Shown here piece by piece: positions 37,901 through 47,076 of a DNA stretch of 64,000 nt (the stretch's first letter is position 1; the number at the start of each line of letters is the position of its first letter). This DNA comes from Malania oleifera (Eukaryota > Streptophyta > Magnoliopsida > Santalales > Ximeniaceae). The notes beneath the pieces are model-generated. The model did not search any database, was not told the DNA's origin, and saw nothing but the letters and a program-made list of their open reading frames with translations. A program made the position numbers and the translations under genes. The stretch is taken from assembly GCF_029873635.1 (NCBI RefSeq), contig NC_080419.1, forward strand, positions 79,840,931 through 79,904,930, read 5' to 3'.

Positions 37901-40900
37901 TACGTGTGCAGAATAATTTTTTCTATTTATTTGGAGAGAGATGGGTGTATCCAGAATTGATGGAGGATTTATTGGCTATATAGTTTTCAGGTTTTTGGGA
38001 CAGGTAAAGATGATTTGGCATTGCGGAGGTGTGTGATGTTTGCTGTTTTGTGGGGGATTTTTTATTGGAGCAGAATGCTCAAATTTTTATGGGATAGAGG
38101 ATGTCTCCAGCCATGCTTTGGGATAGGATTCAGTATCTGACCTCCTTGTGGGCTTTTGAAGCACAATGTTCCAGGGGAGTGGTTTTTTCAGATTCGCAGC
38201 ATGATTGGCAGGCAGTGCTGCTTTGATATTTTTGGTTATTGTTCCCTTATCTTCTAAGGATGATCTCTTATGCTCCTTGTCCTACTTGTTTTTTAAATAA
38301 AATCTCTTTTTTTGATCCAAAAAAATAACATAAAAGTGTGCTAATAGCTAAGAACTCCTAACTATTCAGTCAAGCATTACAACTTACAACCAGCCAACAG
38401 AAGGAAACCCCAAGTAAGAGATGAAAGATATTCAAAGCGGCAATCAAAAACTAACTAGGAGCATGTCAAGACCAGCTCCCAAACCTCAACTGTTAGCTCA
38501 TATCATTTATAATAAGCTAAACAAAAATGCAAAATATATGGACCATCCAGTCACACAACACTAAGAAATGATTCTCCCCGCAATGCTACGGATCTATATG
38601 GTATCATTTATGCCTTCTATTTTCATATCTGTATGAAAAAATAGACATGGAAACGCAATAGTTTACGCTGTTAGTTTTTTTTGTCTTTGTTGCCCATTTT
38701 CAGTTATTTAAAAAAAGAAATGGAAAATCAGATTTTATGATTTTTAGTTGTTGTGGCAACCTATTACCACCGTAATACTTTAATATCCATAATTAACTTT
38801 TGTGACTTAAATAATTTATTTTTTATACATAATTTTTAATTAAAATTAAAATAAAATGACCATGTAAATGTAAAATATAATTAAAATAAAGTATCCATAA
38901 TTTTTTTAAAAAATTAAAAAAAATAATAAAGCCATCTAAAAAATATCTTCATTTTGTATTTTTATTATTTTAATCAAATACAAAACTGAGCATTTGCTCA
39001 ATCAAGTTTTTAATTTGTTTTAGTTTTTTAAAATTAACCAAATAGGTTGCCAGTTTTCAGTTTTTGTTTCTTGTTTTTTAGTTTCATAATTTTCGACAGC
39101 AATACCAAATGGCCCCTAAGCATCTTGCTCATGCATACAAAAAGAAACAAGAAACAGGGAAGGGATCGGTACTTAAAGTTGCTCATTATGTTTCGCTTAA
39201 TACAAGAATCCAAGTTGGAAGATGGGGTGTTTTCCAGTTAGAAGTATTTGCGAGTCTAAATTTGATTATTGGGTTTTCTTCCCTTCTCCATGGGCATTAG
39301 AGATTATTGCAATTTTGTGGCACCCTAGACTTGCCAATATATGTACACAGGTTTTACTCTTTCTCTATTCTTTTAGAGATGAGAGGTTTTAAAGAGTGAC
39401 AAATTATAAAAGATTAAAATTATTGAGAGAAAAAAGAGTACGAAGAGTACAACAAGGAAAAATAAGGAAAATAGGAAGGATAAGGTATGCCCTCGATACA
39501 ACAGAAATAATAACAAACTAGAAAACCAAAAAACAAAGATTACAAAACAGCTCTGGAGAAAGCAACCAAGTCCCGTTGTGGATAGGTAATGCTGAAAGAA
39601 ATAATTCGCCAAAACCCACACCAGCACGAGAAACACCAAACCATTCCAAAGCAAGTTAAGAGGAGTATCCAAGTTCTTAAAGATTCTAGCATTTGTCTCC
39701 AACCAATGGACTTCTGGGTTATGGTGTTGGGTTTGTTTGGAGTGAGCTGGGTTATGCCACAATCTGTAGTGGGACTTCTAGCATGTTGGCAAGGCAGATT
39801 TGGTCGTTATCAAAATGGGTTTATTTGGTTGATAGTTCCTCATTGTTTATTGTGGTGTCTTTGGAGGGAGAGAAGTAGGTGTTTTGAAGATAAGGAAAGA
39901 TCCATTTCAGACCTGAAGCTATTTTTCTTTACAACTTTGATGGATTGGTTGGCTGCTTTGTGAAACCAATCATTTTCTTCTGTTTTTGATTTACTAGATT
40001 CTTGTAATTTCTGTTTTTGATTTGTTTACCCCATGTACACTCCTTGTGTACTTGGTGTTCATTTTTTATATCAATAAACTTATTACTTAAAAAAAAAAAA
40101 AGATTCCAGAAGATGGCCAAAAATTGAGCATTCCCATAAAGCCTCTGTCCTTCCCCCTTCCAAAAATGTCAAACAATTTACTCTTGAAGATTCAAGAGAA
40201 ATGATAATGTAAGAAATGAGACCAGATCTCTCCACTCTTGTAGTCCCATGACTCCCATCTTCCTTATCCAACAACCCACACTACTCCAATCTATCCAAAC
40301 TTGTTTACATTCTTAGGAGGGAAGACATTAGTTTATACGAAATTCAACGGGGGATAGTAACTCTAGATTATTTCATTTAGTGATTAATAGGAAAAGGAAG
40401 AAGATTTCCATCAATGAGCTAGAGCTAGATTCTAGTTTCATGGTGGGAGATCATAAGCACAGGTGAGGTGATTACAAGTTTTTATATAGATTTGTACTCA
40501 GAGGTTACAACATGCAACAGATGGCCGGGATGTGTCTCAGCAGAGAGAGAGAGAGATAGGAATTGAAGGAGATGACAGTAATGCATGGCTGGGAAGGAGG
40601 AAAGAAAGGGAGAGGCTGGGAAGACAAATTCTATCAGGCACACTTTTTTTTTAATGGCAAAAGACCAACCATGCCCCTTTATGTTGTAGTTACACCTTTT
40701 TTTCCCCCAAAAGCAACCCCAAGTTGCTTCTTGAGAAATACTCCCCCCTCCAAAAAAAAAAAAAATGTTGTTCTAAAGAAGTACTTCTTGCATTAAGTAC
40801 TTGTTTGAATGCAAGCCAAACGATACTTTTTTGCACAAGCACTTTATTTTAATTATTTTTTGCAACTATTTTTTTTAAGTGGTTCCAAACAGGGGCTGAG

Positions 40901-41891
40901 TAGGAGATCAAGGGGTTGAAGGAGGGCCTACATTTCCTTATGGGATCATATCATCGTTCGAGTATTCCCATTTATTTTTCTATTTTTGGAATCCTAGTAG
41001 TGCAGCTGATAGCACATTCTTTGGGAATTTTTGGGGAATGTCAGTCTTATCTTCAAAGAGATTGGAAGTCAGTGTTATATAATAAGCCGAATCGTGGATG
41101 TCCAATGATGTCTTATCCACCATCTACAGTACTTCTATTCAGGTTTGAATGGATTTTTTTTATGTAGAGAAACCAGTGGGGCAGATAAGTTAGAGAAGAC
41201 AGAGACTTTTCATGGTCAGGTATAACAGGGATCATCTTGTTAGTTGGGATGTGGGGTACAAAGCCTAAGTCGACAGGGGGTAGGAATGTAGGACCCTGAT
41301 GTCTAAATTTCTCTCATGGGAAAATTGTTGTGGAGGTTTCTTTTGGAAGAGGCTCCCCATGGTGCAAAATTATTACAAATATAGTCTTTATTGAAATGGA
41401 CAGCACATTGATTGGAGAAATTTCTAGATGGAGGACTGCTTTTGCCGCCTTTTAAGCAGTTTTACAGAAAGCGTAGCTTTAAGAAATAACGAATTTTTTA
41501 TTAGTTTAGGGATATATATTTGTTCAGTAATTTTTAATTACTATAGGGTCGTTTTGTAACTTTTTATTGCTATGAGGTTATTTTTTACTTTTAATAGTTA
41601 TATCTTTAGAGTTTCTTAATTGCCTATAAGTATAGACTTATGATGTAAAGTTAGGAAGCTTTTGATGATTAATTTTCACGTCAATCTCTCTCTCACAGCA
41701 GCCTCTCTCCCCCTCTCCAACTCCCTCATGTCTATTCTATCGCTCACTCCTCACATTTTCTGCTTCCTCCTCTTTTCTCCTTCTTCCCCCTCTTTTCTTC
41801 TTCTTCCCTTCTCCTCTGTCTGTTTCTCTCTCTGTTCTGTTATATCTTCTGTTTAGTTTCCGACTTTGTTGTCTAGCAGCTGTTTCTCCCC

Positions 41892-41934
<43 letters not shown>

Positions 41935-44900
41935 TGTTGCTGTCCATCAACCCTTATTTGTCAGTTTTGACACCCTTGTCTTTTCAGACACTCTTCCATG
42001 CACAACACCCCAATCACTTCTTTCTATTCTTTGAAGGATGGCTCTCTTTCATGGGATTTTCATTTATTTAGAAATCTTAATGAAAAACAAGTCATCAAGC
42101 TTGTCAACTTACTGAAAGTTTCGGACTCTTTTCTCCCTCATTTGACATGCGATGCCCGTATTTAGCTTGAGGATAGATCAGGAATATTTTTGTCTAAATC
42201 CTTTATCTCTATTTTTGTTGAAATCCCCAACACCTTTTCCTTCCCCTCAGGAGAATTTAATTTGAAAAGCTAAAGTTCCATCTAAGATTAAGGCATTTAC
42301 CTGGGATTTGGTTAGTATGCTCAGAGTAAGTTTTTTTCCTTAGCAATTAGTCCAAATATATGTTCAATGTGCCCAGACCCCGGAGTAAGCATTTTTCCTT
42401 GGCTGGTGAGGCATGAGTGACTTCTTGAGCAGTGGATGATTTTATGTTAGTAAAGTTTTGGAGGTTTGGAATAAGTAAGGAAATTTTGTGGAATTGTGCC
42501 TCTATGTGCTACTACTTTGGACCTTGTGGATGGAGAGGAATGCTACAATCAAAGATCAAGTCAGGCCATCCTGTTTGTTATGGGATATAATAGGCTATCC
42601 TTTGGGCTTTAGCTTTGGGGATTTTTATTTTTTTAATTTTTTTGGTGGTGGGGGTCTTGGACTGATTTGCAAAGGGATTGAAGCTGCACATTCTGAATTG
42701 TTACCTTAGCTTTACTTGTTGGAGGACATCTTGTTCTCTAGCTTTTGTACATTTGCCTTCTTTGTAGTTGAATTTCTTATTTTATCTAAAAACAAGCAGT
42801 CAGCTCCAACCGCATAAAATGTAAATCATGCTTACACAGGCAAACATGTCTGCACTTGTGTGTGTGCGTGCGCGCACGCATGCATGAGAAAGACAGATAG
42901 AAAGAGAGAGAGTCCCACAGTTGGTAGTTCTCATTCAAGCAATAGAAATTAGATTAGGGGTGGAAACCTCACACAGAAAATGGCCTTAAAAATGAGGATA
43001 CATATATATAATGAATGGTTTGCATTCAAGTAATTCAGAACAAAGAGACTAGAATGAAACACATGTAACTTATATTTGTTTAAATTTGAACCAATTATGA
43101 AAGCAATGTTCATATCCACTTATGGAATAGACAGAAAAAAGGGTAGATGCAAGTCAATCATGTTCACATGTAATTAAATAGAAGATTGGTTCTTCTTGAG
43201 CTTACTGTTAAGGCTAGAAGCTGAACTTTTGGATTCTTACTTCCAAGGCGCTTTTTTATGCCCTTAACAACATCCTTTGCTTGTCTGACGAACAGAAAAA
43301 TAATTTGACAGTAACCAGTTCAGAAACATAAACATATTTAAAAAAACAAAATCAGCATTTATACTCCACCAAAATTTTGATCCATGTGCCTATTAAAAAA
43401 AAAAAAGGGAAATCCAATCCATTTTCCTAACACTAAAATGAAATTTGGAAGAAGCATGAATCAGTAAATGAGCATCTGATTGATGTAGGCATAAATTAAT
43501 GGGTCTGAATCAGCAGCACTATAATGATCTCAAGCTGAAGCTCTTAATGCTGCTAAAAAATTGATTGCCTTTGGCTGATATCAAGGATCATAGAAAGCAG
43601 GATCTGTCTGAGTCTATGTGCATGTGTGCTTCTCTGTATTTTTTGACAGCAAAGCATATCTATACCTTGTAGTTATGAAAAGATTTAGATCCACTCAAAA
43701 TTTGCAAGCCCTTGATGCCCTTTTAATAAGATTTTATTTACTGACTAAAGACACATGGAAGCTTTACCCCTGAATGAAATAGTTTTTCACTACATCAACT
43801 AAAAAACACACACACGAGTATGGAGACACCTACTGTGACCAAAAATCAACCACTTGCAGCAACTAAAATGAGACAAATCTAAATTTAACACATTAAAATT
43901 AACTTTGTTTGTGGAGTATCTACTAGAAATAGAACAAAGATAATCTAAGAATTTCATAGCTTATAAAAAAGGATATATTGTCACCATAAAGCAAATGACA
44001 ATGCAAAAAATGTACGAATCTATGACATGGAATACACAAGGAATGCATATTCCCAAATTTCACCATGAGAATATCTATCTCTATCCCTATTCTATTTCCT
44101 GTTATATGGAATTCCATAAGCTTTTGCACAAGTGAAATTTTCTAAATTATTAATCACTACAATTTTTATTATAATTTATTTTTTATTACATTTTATCCCT
44201 AGGAATGGACATGCAAACTAACCTAAGATTTATAATTCTATAAAAAGGATAAATTATAATAATTACTCATTATCCAGTTGACATATCAGAAGTGTAATGA
44301 GTTTGAACATCAAACATGATGCAATTTTTTTTTAAAAAAAACCAACTGAAATAAAATAATTATATTATTTGTAAAGTTTACATGAACAAATAGACAGTAG
44401 CACATGCAACACGGTAGGGTGCTCAAGACCAAGTGAAAAGCATTTGATCCAAGTTGTATAACAAGTAGTGATATCTGAAGTTAAGAAAAAATAATATACA
44501 AGATGTTCTAAATAAATGCTTTCTCATTCCCACCCCCCTCAACAGTCCAAAATGCAATATTGGAGCCTAGGACATGTTCCAAACATACATGCTCATTGAA
44601 CACAGTATAGATGAAAGACGCATAAAACTAACGACCCAAGTACTTCCCCTTCGCCTTATCAGCACAGCAACCAGTTACAGAAAGCTCCTCTATCAGCCTA
44701 TTAGGTGAAATCAACCCAGGAACCCAATTTATCACTTAAAACTTATGAACAAGCCAACTAGAAAAAGTTATCAAACATCCGCTGAGCTCGAATTCAAGAA
44801 AAACAAACACAAACCAAGTCAGCCGAGGATACTGATATTTCACAACTACTTGTATCAGCTAGACGAATACTATTTTTGCCGTCTGAAATAATATTCTCAC

Positions 44901-45391
44901 ACCTCTGTTATATCACCACAGAAGGAGAAGATAAGTTATCAATGTTCGGTTGAGTGTTCCTCGCTCCATACAAAACCTAGCACCAGTGCAAAGACACCTT
45001 ACTTCGAACCTGCGGCGCAAAAGAGCTAAAACCCTCGAACGAATTTCATCCAACACGCCATATCAGAACTCTTTTTCCAACCACCACGTCCCAGATTTTC
45101 TAAATTCAAAGCTTCCCGATCAAATTCAAAACCGCAGACAACTAATCCATCAAACATAGCACACGCAGTTCAAAAAATAAAAAGCAACTAGAACGCTTCA
45201 AAAACACGCAACAAGGCGCAACCGTTTTATGGGAAAGAAAAAAACTAGAAAACAACGAGACAGAAACAAAGAAGAAAGCGAAATGCGTACGCAGGATCGT
45301 GATTGAGCATATCACAGATCTCGATGTTCATGGCCCAATCAGGCCCGATAAGCATGTCGCTCGTCGCCCGTTCCACCATGGAATTCACCAT
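16367..45391 (-). CDS. TOL9: TOM1-LIKE protein, TOL9-type (VHS and GAT domains), 10 coding exons
   Basis: Joining ten exons (45391-45291, 43284-43206, 28047-27949, 27854-27741, 27545-27385, 26962-26881, 26525-26440, 19028-18843, 17726-17242, 16971-16367) gives 1998 bp: 665 codons and TGA. Every intron is GT-AG and every phase fits. Residues about 8-140 form a VHS domain ([50 protein letters not shown]). Residues about 185-272 form a GAT domain ([38 protein letters not shown]). The tail is Pro/Gln/Met-rich and ends in [11 protein letters not shown] and GRAGSM. TOL proteins are plant ESCRT-0-like ubiquitin receptors that sort plasma-membrane cargo, such as auxin carriers, to vacuolar degradation. 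The start at 45391 was chosen over the in-frame ATG at 45379 because [11 protein letters not shown] fits the family start I recall. Orthology to TOL9 rather than another TOL is from memory. Confidence 0.95.
17242..17726 (-). CDS. TOL9: TOL9-like exon 9 (low-complexity middle)
   Basis: It codes the segment with [17 protein letters not shown] and [13 protein letters not shown], then a Ser/Asn/Gln/Pro-rich stretch ending PPSPAYG. Acceptor TTTTGCAG, donor GTACAT. Confidence 0.92.
18067..18098 (+). repeat. MITE-like terminal segment, copy 1
   Basis: CTCAGCCCCTGTTTGG begins a 32-bp stretch that matches the reverse complement of 40869-40900 at about 30 of 32 positions. The rest of the element is not delimited here. 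Confidence 0.5.
18145..18561 (-). mobile_element. TRIM (terminal-repeat retrotransposon in miniature)
   Basis: Two direct repeats of about 158 bp (18145-18302 and 18404-18561) start TGTAAC and end GTGACA or GTAACA, with only about 100 bp between them. On the minus strand TGGTATCGGAGC (18401-18390), a tRNA-Met type PBS, sits 2 bp from the right repeat, and the purine tract GACGGGAGAGCC abuts the left repeat. There is no coding capacity, so movement would need another element's enzymes. It lies sense-oriented in intron 8. No matching 5-bp TSD is visible (AGCAG left, CAAAG right). Confidence 0.88.
18843..19028 (-). CDS. TOL9: TOL9-like exon 8 (end of GAT)
   Basis: It codes [20 protein letters not shown] then KHEAIASG and a Lys/Pro-rich linker ending SSKRPDG. 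Acceptor TGTTTCAG, donor GTAATT. Confidence 0.93.
19029..20459 (-). other. Intron 7, left part
   Basis: AT-rich intron sequence of the TOL9-like gene. I see no genes or recognisable element in it. Confidence 0.6.
20460..21430 (-). pseudogene. Gypsy RT and RNase H fragment
   Basis: [19 protein letters not shown] and KKDGSWRMC at about 21310-21410 are followed, after a SINE insertion, by [10 protein letters not shown] and VIYFNDTLV near 20900-20980. The first Asp of the active pair is Asn. [20 protein letters not shown] follows at about 20750-20810, and RNase H starts as [19 protein letters not shown] at about 20460-20515. Confidence 0.85.
21056..21219 (+). mobile_element. tRNA-type SINE inside the Gypsy RT remnant
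   Basis: A body of about 164 bp is flanked by the perfect 15-bp duplication CTCAATCTTGGAGTA (21041-21055 and 21220-21234). It has a Pol III box A-like TTGGCTCAATGATAAGG (from 21067) and the box B GGTTCAAGTCC (21111-21121), an arrangement typical of plant Au-like SINEs. It codes for nothing and depends on LINE enzymes. Confidence 0.9.
21890..21975. repeat. Two perfect tandem copies of a 43-bp unit
   Basis: The unit starting CATCATAATCTCTAATATG occurs twice back to back (21890-21932 and 21933-21975) inside the Gypsy remnant. Confidence 0.9.
22614..22900 (-). pseudogene. Gypsy gag fragment
   Basis: The stretch [20 protein letters not shown] and [20 protein letters not shown] fits the conserved capsid region of plant Gypsy gag. 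It belongs to the intron 7 remnant. Confidence 0.75.
23481..24240. other. Intron 7, unassigned stretch
   Basis: No gene or clear element is recognised. The end near 24250 leads into a purine-rich AGCGGGGGAGTATGATGG, which looks like a polypurine tract and LTR start. Confidence 0.4.
24241..24890 (+). mobile_element. Possible LTR fragment in intron 7
   Basis: GCGGGGGAG is followed by TATGATGGAGGGCCACC, then a TATA-like GTATAAATAC (about 24418) and a CT-rich leader. This resembles a PPT followed by a plant LTR on the plus strand. No partner LTR or TSD was found, so the call is tentative. Confidence 0.4.
25120..26060 (+). mobile_element. L1-type LINE 3' fragment, intron 7
   Basis: The plus strand encodes broken pieces of the zf-RVT region typical of plant L1 LINEs: [32 protein letters not shown], then a CxxC/HLF zone near 25504-25560 and DWKAALL near 25864. 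An AT-rich 3' UTR and A-rich tail follow. It is 5' truncated and antisense to the host gene. Confidence 0.75.
26440..26525 (-). CDS. TOL9: TOL9-like exon 7 (GAT)
   Basis: It codes [20 protein letters not shown] then VVHLVNST plus TC, which joins exon 8 as TSDES. Acceptor TTTGCAG, donor GTAAGG. Confidence 0.93.
26881..26962 (-). CDS. TOL9: TOL9-like exon 6 (GAT)
   Basis: It codes [20 protein letters not shown] then LDPGNKE. The acceptor TTTGTCAG was chosen because it joins EFPTL to SLTEIQ in frame; an AG eight bases later does not. Confidence 0.93.
27385..27545 (-). CDS. TOL9: TOL9-like exon 5 (linker)
   Basis: It begins [20 protein letters not shown] and ends VSEFPTL plus two bases. It links VHS to GAT. 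Confidence 0.93.
27741..27854 (-). CDS. TOL9: TOL9-like exon 4 (end of VHS)
   Basis: 38 codons, phase 0: [20 protein letters not shown] then [18 protein letters not shown]. The acceptor ATGTAG is preceded by a poly-A stretch rather than the usual pyrimidines, so it is a weak-looking site. Confidence 0.92.
27949..28047 (-). CDS. TOL9: TOL9-like exon 3 (VHS)
   Basis: 33 codons, phase 0 at both ends: [19 protein letters not shown] then [14 protein letters not shown]. It is separated from exon 2 by a 15.2-kb intron; acceptor ATACTAG, donor GTGAGT. Confidence 0.93.
28048..31630 (-). other. Intron 2, right of exon 3: no recognised gene
   Basis: The stretch contains a G-quadruplex-type G tract (29249-29272), poly-C (30587-30599) and poly-G (30919-30938) runs. 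Several short ORFs around 29529-30149 match nothing I recognise. Confidence 0.5.
29249..29272 (+). repeat. (GGGGC)n tract, G-quadruplex motif
   Basis: GGGCGGGGCGGGGCGGGG and further G follow. At least five G-runs are separated by single C, on the non-template strand of intron 2 relative to plus. Confidence 0.85.
31640..32569 (+). mobile_element. L1-type LINE 3' fragment, left of intronic Copia
   Basis: Plus-strand pieces correspond to the LINE zf-RVT region: [14 protein letters not shown] and [12 protein letters not shown] near 31830-31950, then [17 protein letters not shown] near 32390-32440. The 3' end CTTTTGCTATCC plus A-run appears after the Copia at about 37710-37735, so the Copia probably landed in this LINE tail. 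Confidence 0.65.
32570..32737 (-). repeat. 3' LTR of intronic Copia
   Basis: About 168 bp with the same central sequence as the right LTR; its right edge TTTGACA meets the PPT. Confidence 0.78.
32840..33440 (-). pseudogene. Intronic Copia RNase H
   Basis: [52 protein letters not shown] and [11 protein letters not shown] form the standard Copia RNase H order. Confidence 0.88.
33440..34330 (-). pseudogene. Intronic Copia reverse transcriptase
   Basis: [34 protein letters not shown] and, further on, [14 protein letters not shown] with an intact VDD active site, then [17 protein letters not shown]. Stops separate the pieces. Confidence 0.88.
34820..35580 (-). pseudogene. Intronic Copia GAG-pre-integrase and integrase
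   Basis: [20 protein letters not shown] (about 35450-35520) is the HHCC zone. In a shifted frame HTPKQN and [14 protein letters not shown] followed by FWSDAV and YLINRMPSS show the integrase C-terminal half at about 34900-35090. Confidence 0.8.
35940..36960 (-). pseudogene. Intronic Copia gag
   Basis: The minus strand gives [20 protein letters not shown] (about 36700-36770), a typical Copia gag motif, then [20 protein letters not shown] and a Gly/Ser-rich stretch. The frame is broken at several points. Confidence 0.8.
37546..37696 (-). repeat. 5' LTR of intronic Copia
   Basis: About 151 bp, TG to CA in plus reading (TGTTAATATTTTG to CATTAACA), next to the PBS. Confidence 0.8.
37745..38330 (+). 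mobile_element. L1-type LINE 3' fragment, intron 2
   Basis: The plus strand shows [20 protein letters not shown] (zf-RVT) at about 37830-37890. Decayed [21 protein letters not shown] and [17 protein letters not shown] pieces follow, then an A-rich end after AATAAAATCTC. Antisense to the host gene. Confidence 0.7.
38331..39680 (-). other. Intron 2, AT-rich unassigned stretch
   Basis: No gene or clear element is recognised. Confidence 0.5.
39685..40100 (+). mobile_element. L1-type LINE 3' end with poly(A), intron 2
   Basis: [40 protein letters not shown] and [11 protein letters not shown] are the usual end of a plant L1 ORF2. A 3' UTR and an A12 tail (about 40089-40100) follow. It is strongly 5' truncated. 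Confidence 0.82.
40869..40900 (-). repeat. MITE-like terminal segment, copy 2
   Basis: Reverse-complement match to 18067-18098, ending CCAAACAGGGGCTGAG. AGTGCTTGTGCA follows inside in both copies, so the similarity extends past the terminal 32 bp. Confidence 0.5.
40915..42790 (+). mobile_element. L1-type LINE fragment with an interrupting AT-rich segment, intron 2
   Basis: Broken plus-strand pieces of late RT occur at about 41180-41440 (DFSWSG-like, [30 protein letters not shown]). zf-RVT pieces occur at about 42030-42330 ([33 protein letters not shown]) and 42500-42600 ([14 protein letters not shown]). The AT-rich part 41440-41990 between them ends in a CT-rich leader and may be an inserted LTR. 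Confidence 0.65.
42800..43205 (-). other. Intron 2 next to exon 2
   Basis: Nothing recognised except a GTGTGCGTGCGCGCACGCATGC purine-pyrimidine stretch near 42860. Confidence 0.5.
43206..43284 (-). CDS. TOL9: TOL9-like exon 2 (VHS)
   Basis: Acceptor TTCGTCAG, donor GTAAGC. It codes [19 protein letters not shown] and then VQLLALT. An internal GGAAGTAAGAA looks like a donor but using it would drop conserved VHS residues. Confidence 0.93.
43285..45290 (-). other. Intron 1 of the TOL9-like gene
   Basis: Two kilobases of AT-rich sequence with no element or gene recognised. Donor GTACGC, acceptor TTCGTCAG. Confidence 0.7.
45291..45391 (-). CDS. TOL9: TOL9-like exon 1 (start of VHS)
   Basis: It codes residues 1-33 and two bases of codon 34. 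It ends CATGATCC-type context at CCTGC followed by GTACGC. A second in-frame ATG lies 12 bp downstream. Confidence 0.93.
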
Positions 45392-45850
45392 TTTCCAACT
45401 GCGTACTCGATCGCAAACCAACCAGAATTCTCCGGCAATATCACACAGAACTCCGGCGGCTACCCTTCTGTTGCTGCGCGTCCGCCAGAGCCTTCTTCTT
45501 CTTCTTTTTCCTTTGTTTTTTTTTTTTTTTTTCCCCTGCTTAGGAGTGATTTAATTTTTTTCCTCTATTTGGACCAATACGAATTGAACACGTGCGAGGT
45601 CTTGACCACGCGTGCCGTACTGAGGTGTACTTCCTCTGATGCCGTAGGCTGGGTGATCAACGGCCGTTACTGTTTTATTGAGTGGGGTTACTCCTAGGCT
45701 GCGAGGGCCATACTCTTAAGAAGACCTTTCAACTCGGACGCAACGGCGTCGTTTTCATCTATCTCACATAGAACGACGTCGTTTTCTGCTGGTCAAAGAA
45801 CGCTTTTTCACGCCCACGCCAAGTCAAAAACGGTTGTAAATTGTAATTGC
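45392..45850 (-). promoter_or_regulatory. TOL9: Probable 5' UTR and promoter of the TOL9-like gene
   Basis: Reading the minus strand, the start codon is preceded by a purine-rich leader with (GAA)n at about 45486-45505 and an A-rich run. Further upstream lie a G-box CACGTG (45589-45594) and a GACGTC palindrome (45775-45780) inside AACGACGTCGTTTTC. A near copy, AACGGCGTCGTTTTC, starts at about 45742. No convincing TATA box was found, as is common for housekeeping plant genes. Confidence 0.55.
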
Positions 45851-46289
45851 CTATCTTCTTAAATGGGCAACCTGTGTTTGTATTCTTTAATAAAAGGCAC
45901 TTGCATAGCATTTTATGTGAATAAACATATAATTTCCCCATAAAATTGCTTAAATTTTAATGATCAGTTACAATGTTTCCATTAAAACTTTTAATTTTAT
46001 AATTTGAGGCTCATTGTAAATTTAAGCATGTGTTTGTTTCTAAGATTAATATTTACCAAACTAAATTGTATGGATTGGATTGGATTAGATTGACAATGGT
46101 AATTATCCTCTCCCATATTTAAATTTTTATACAAAGAATAGGATAATTGATGTTTGCTTATGGTTGGTGTAATAAACATTGAATAGACTAATCATTCAAA
46201 GGATCAAAGTATACTTAGTACTTATTAGTCATGGGCATACATACACTTTAGAACTCTTTATTTTTCAAATTTGTTTAAAAAAATTATAA
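45851..46289. other. Intergenic sequence upstream of the TOL9-like gene
   Basis: AT-rich; no gene or element seen. Confidence 0.5.
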
Positions 46290-47071
46290 AAAAATAATCA
46301 ACAACAATAACAACAGCAAGTCTTAAGTCTTAAATCTCAATAGGTGAGGTCGACTACATGAATCATTTTCCGCTAATTCACCCAATTCAGAGCATTTTCC
46401 TATATTAAATTAAGGGCTATTAAATACTTCCTTAGTATCTCATTTCAAGTAATTTTAAGTTTATCCCTACCCCTTTTCATGTCAAAAATCATAATTAATT
46501 CATTCCTCGCATGTGCTCTATTAGGCCTTCGTTTTAAATGTCCAAATCATCTAAGTCGTCCATCCCTTGTCTTGTTTTCAACCAATAATATGCCTAAATT
46601 TTTATATATATGTCAATTTCTTACTTTTTTTTTAATGTTAAACCACTCATCTACCTTAACATACGCATCTCAACAACTTTCATTATTTTTATATGTTGTT
46701 TCTTAGTTGCCCATTATTCTGAATCATAAAGCATAGCTGACCTTATAGTCGTCTTAAAAAAAGCTTTCTTTTTTAATTTTAAAGGTATTCTACAATCACA
46801 CGACACACCTGACGCACTCGTCCATTTTACTCAACTTGTATTAATTCTATATACTACATCTTCTTCAATTTCCTTTTTCACCTTACATAATAGATCCAAG
46901 ATATCTAAATCTACCAGCACTATTAATATTTCGATTATCCACTTTAATATTCTCTTTATTGCTACTCCTTACATTAATGAAATTATATTTCATATATTCA
47001 GTCGTATTCCTACTTATCTATTGATATTGGGAACTCTCTAAACTCTCCTTTTACGGTCCTAGTGCTAGTCA
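46290..47071 (-). mobile_element. RTE-type LINE, 3' part, split by the Copia array
   Basis: The minus strand encodes VVTSTRTVKGEFREFPISI next to the insertion site and, further on, TIRSAMLYDSE, WATKKQHIKIMKVVEMRML and MSGL, with stops. The end is a TTG-rich simple repeat near 46295-46320, as in plant RTE elements. Confidence 0.8.
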
Positions 47072-47076
47072 CTACT

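Noticed and set aside
45377-45379. ATG at 45379 as the start codon of the TOL9-like gene
   Set aside because: An in-frame ATG at 45391 gives [11 protein letters not shown], closer to the family start; the downstream ATG is a possible alternative.
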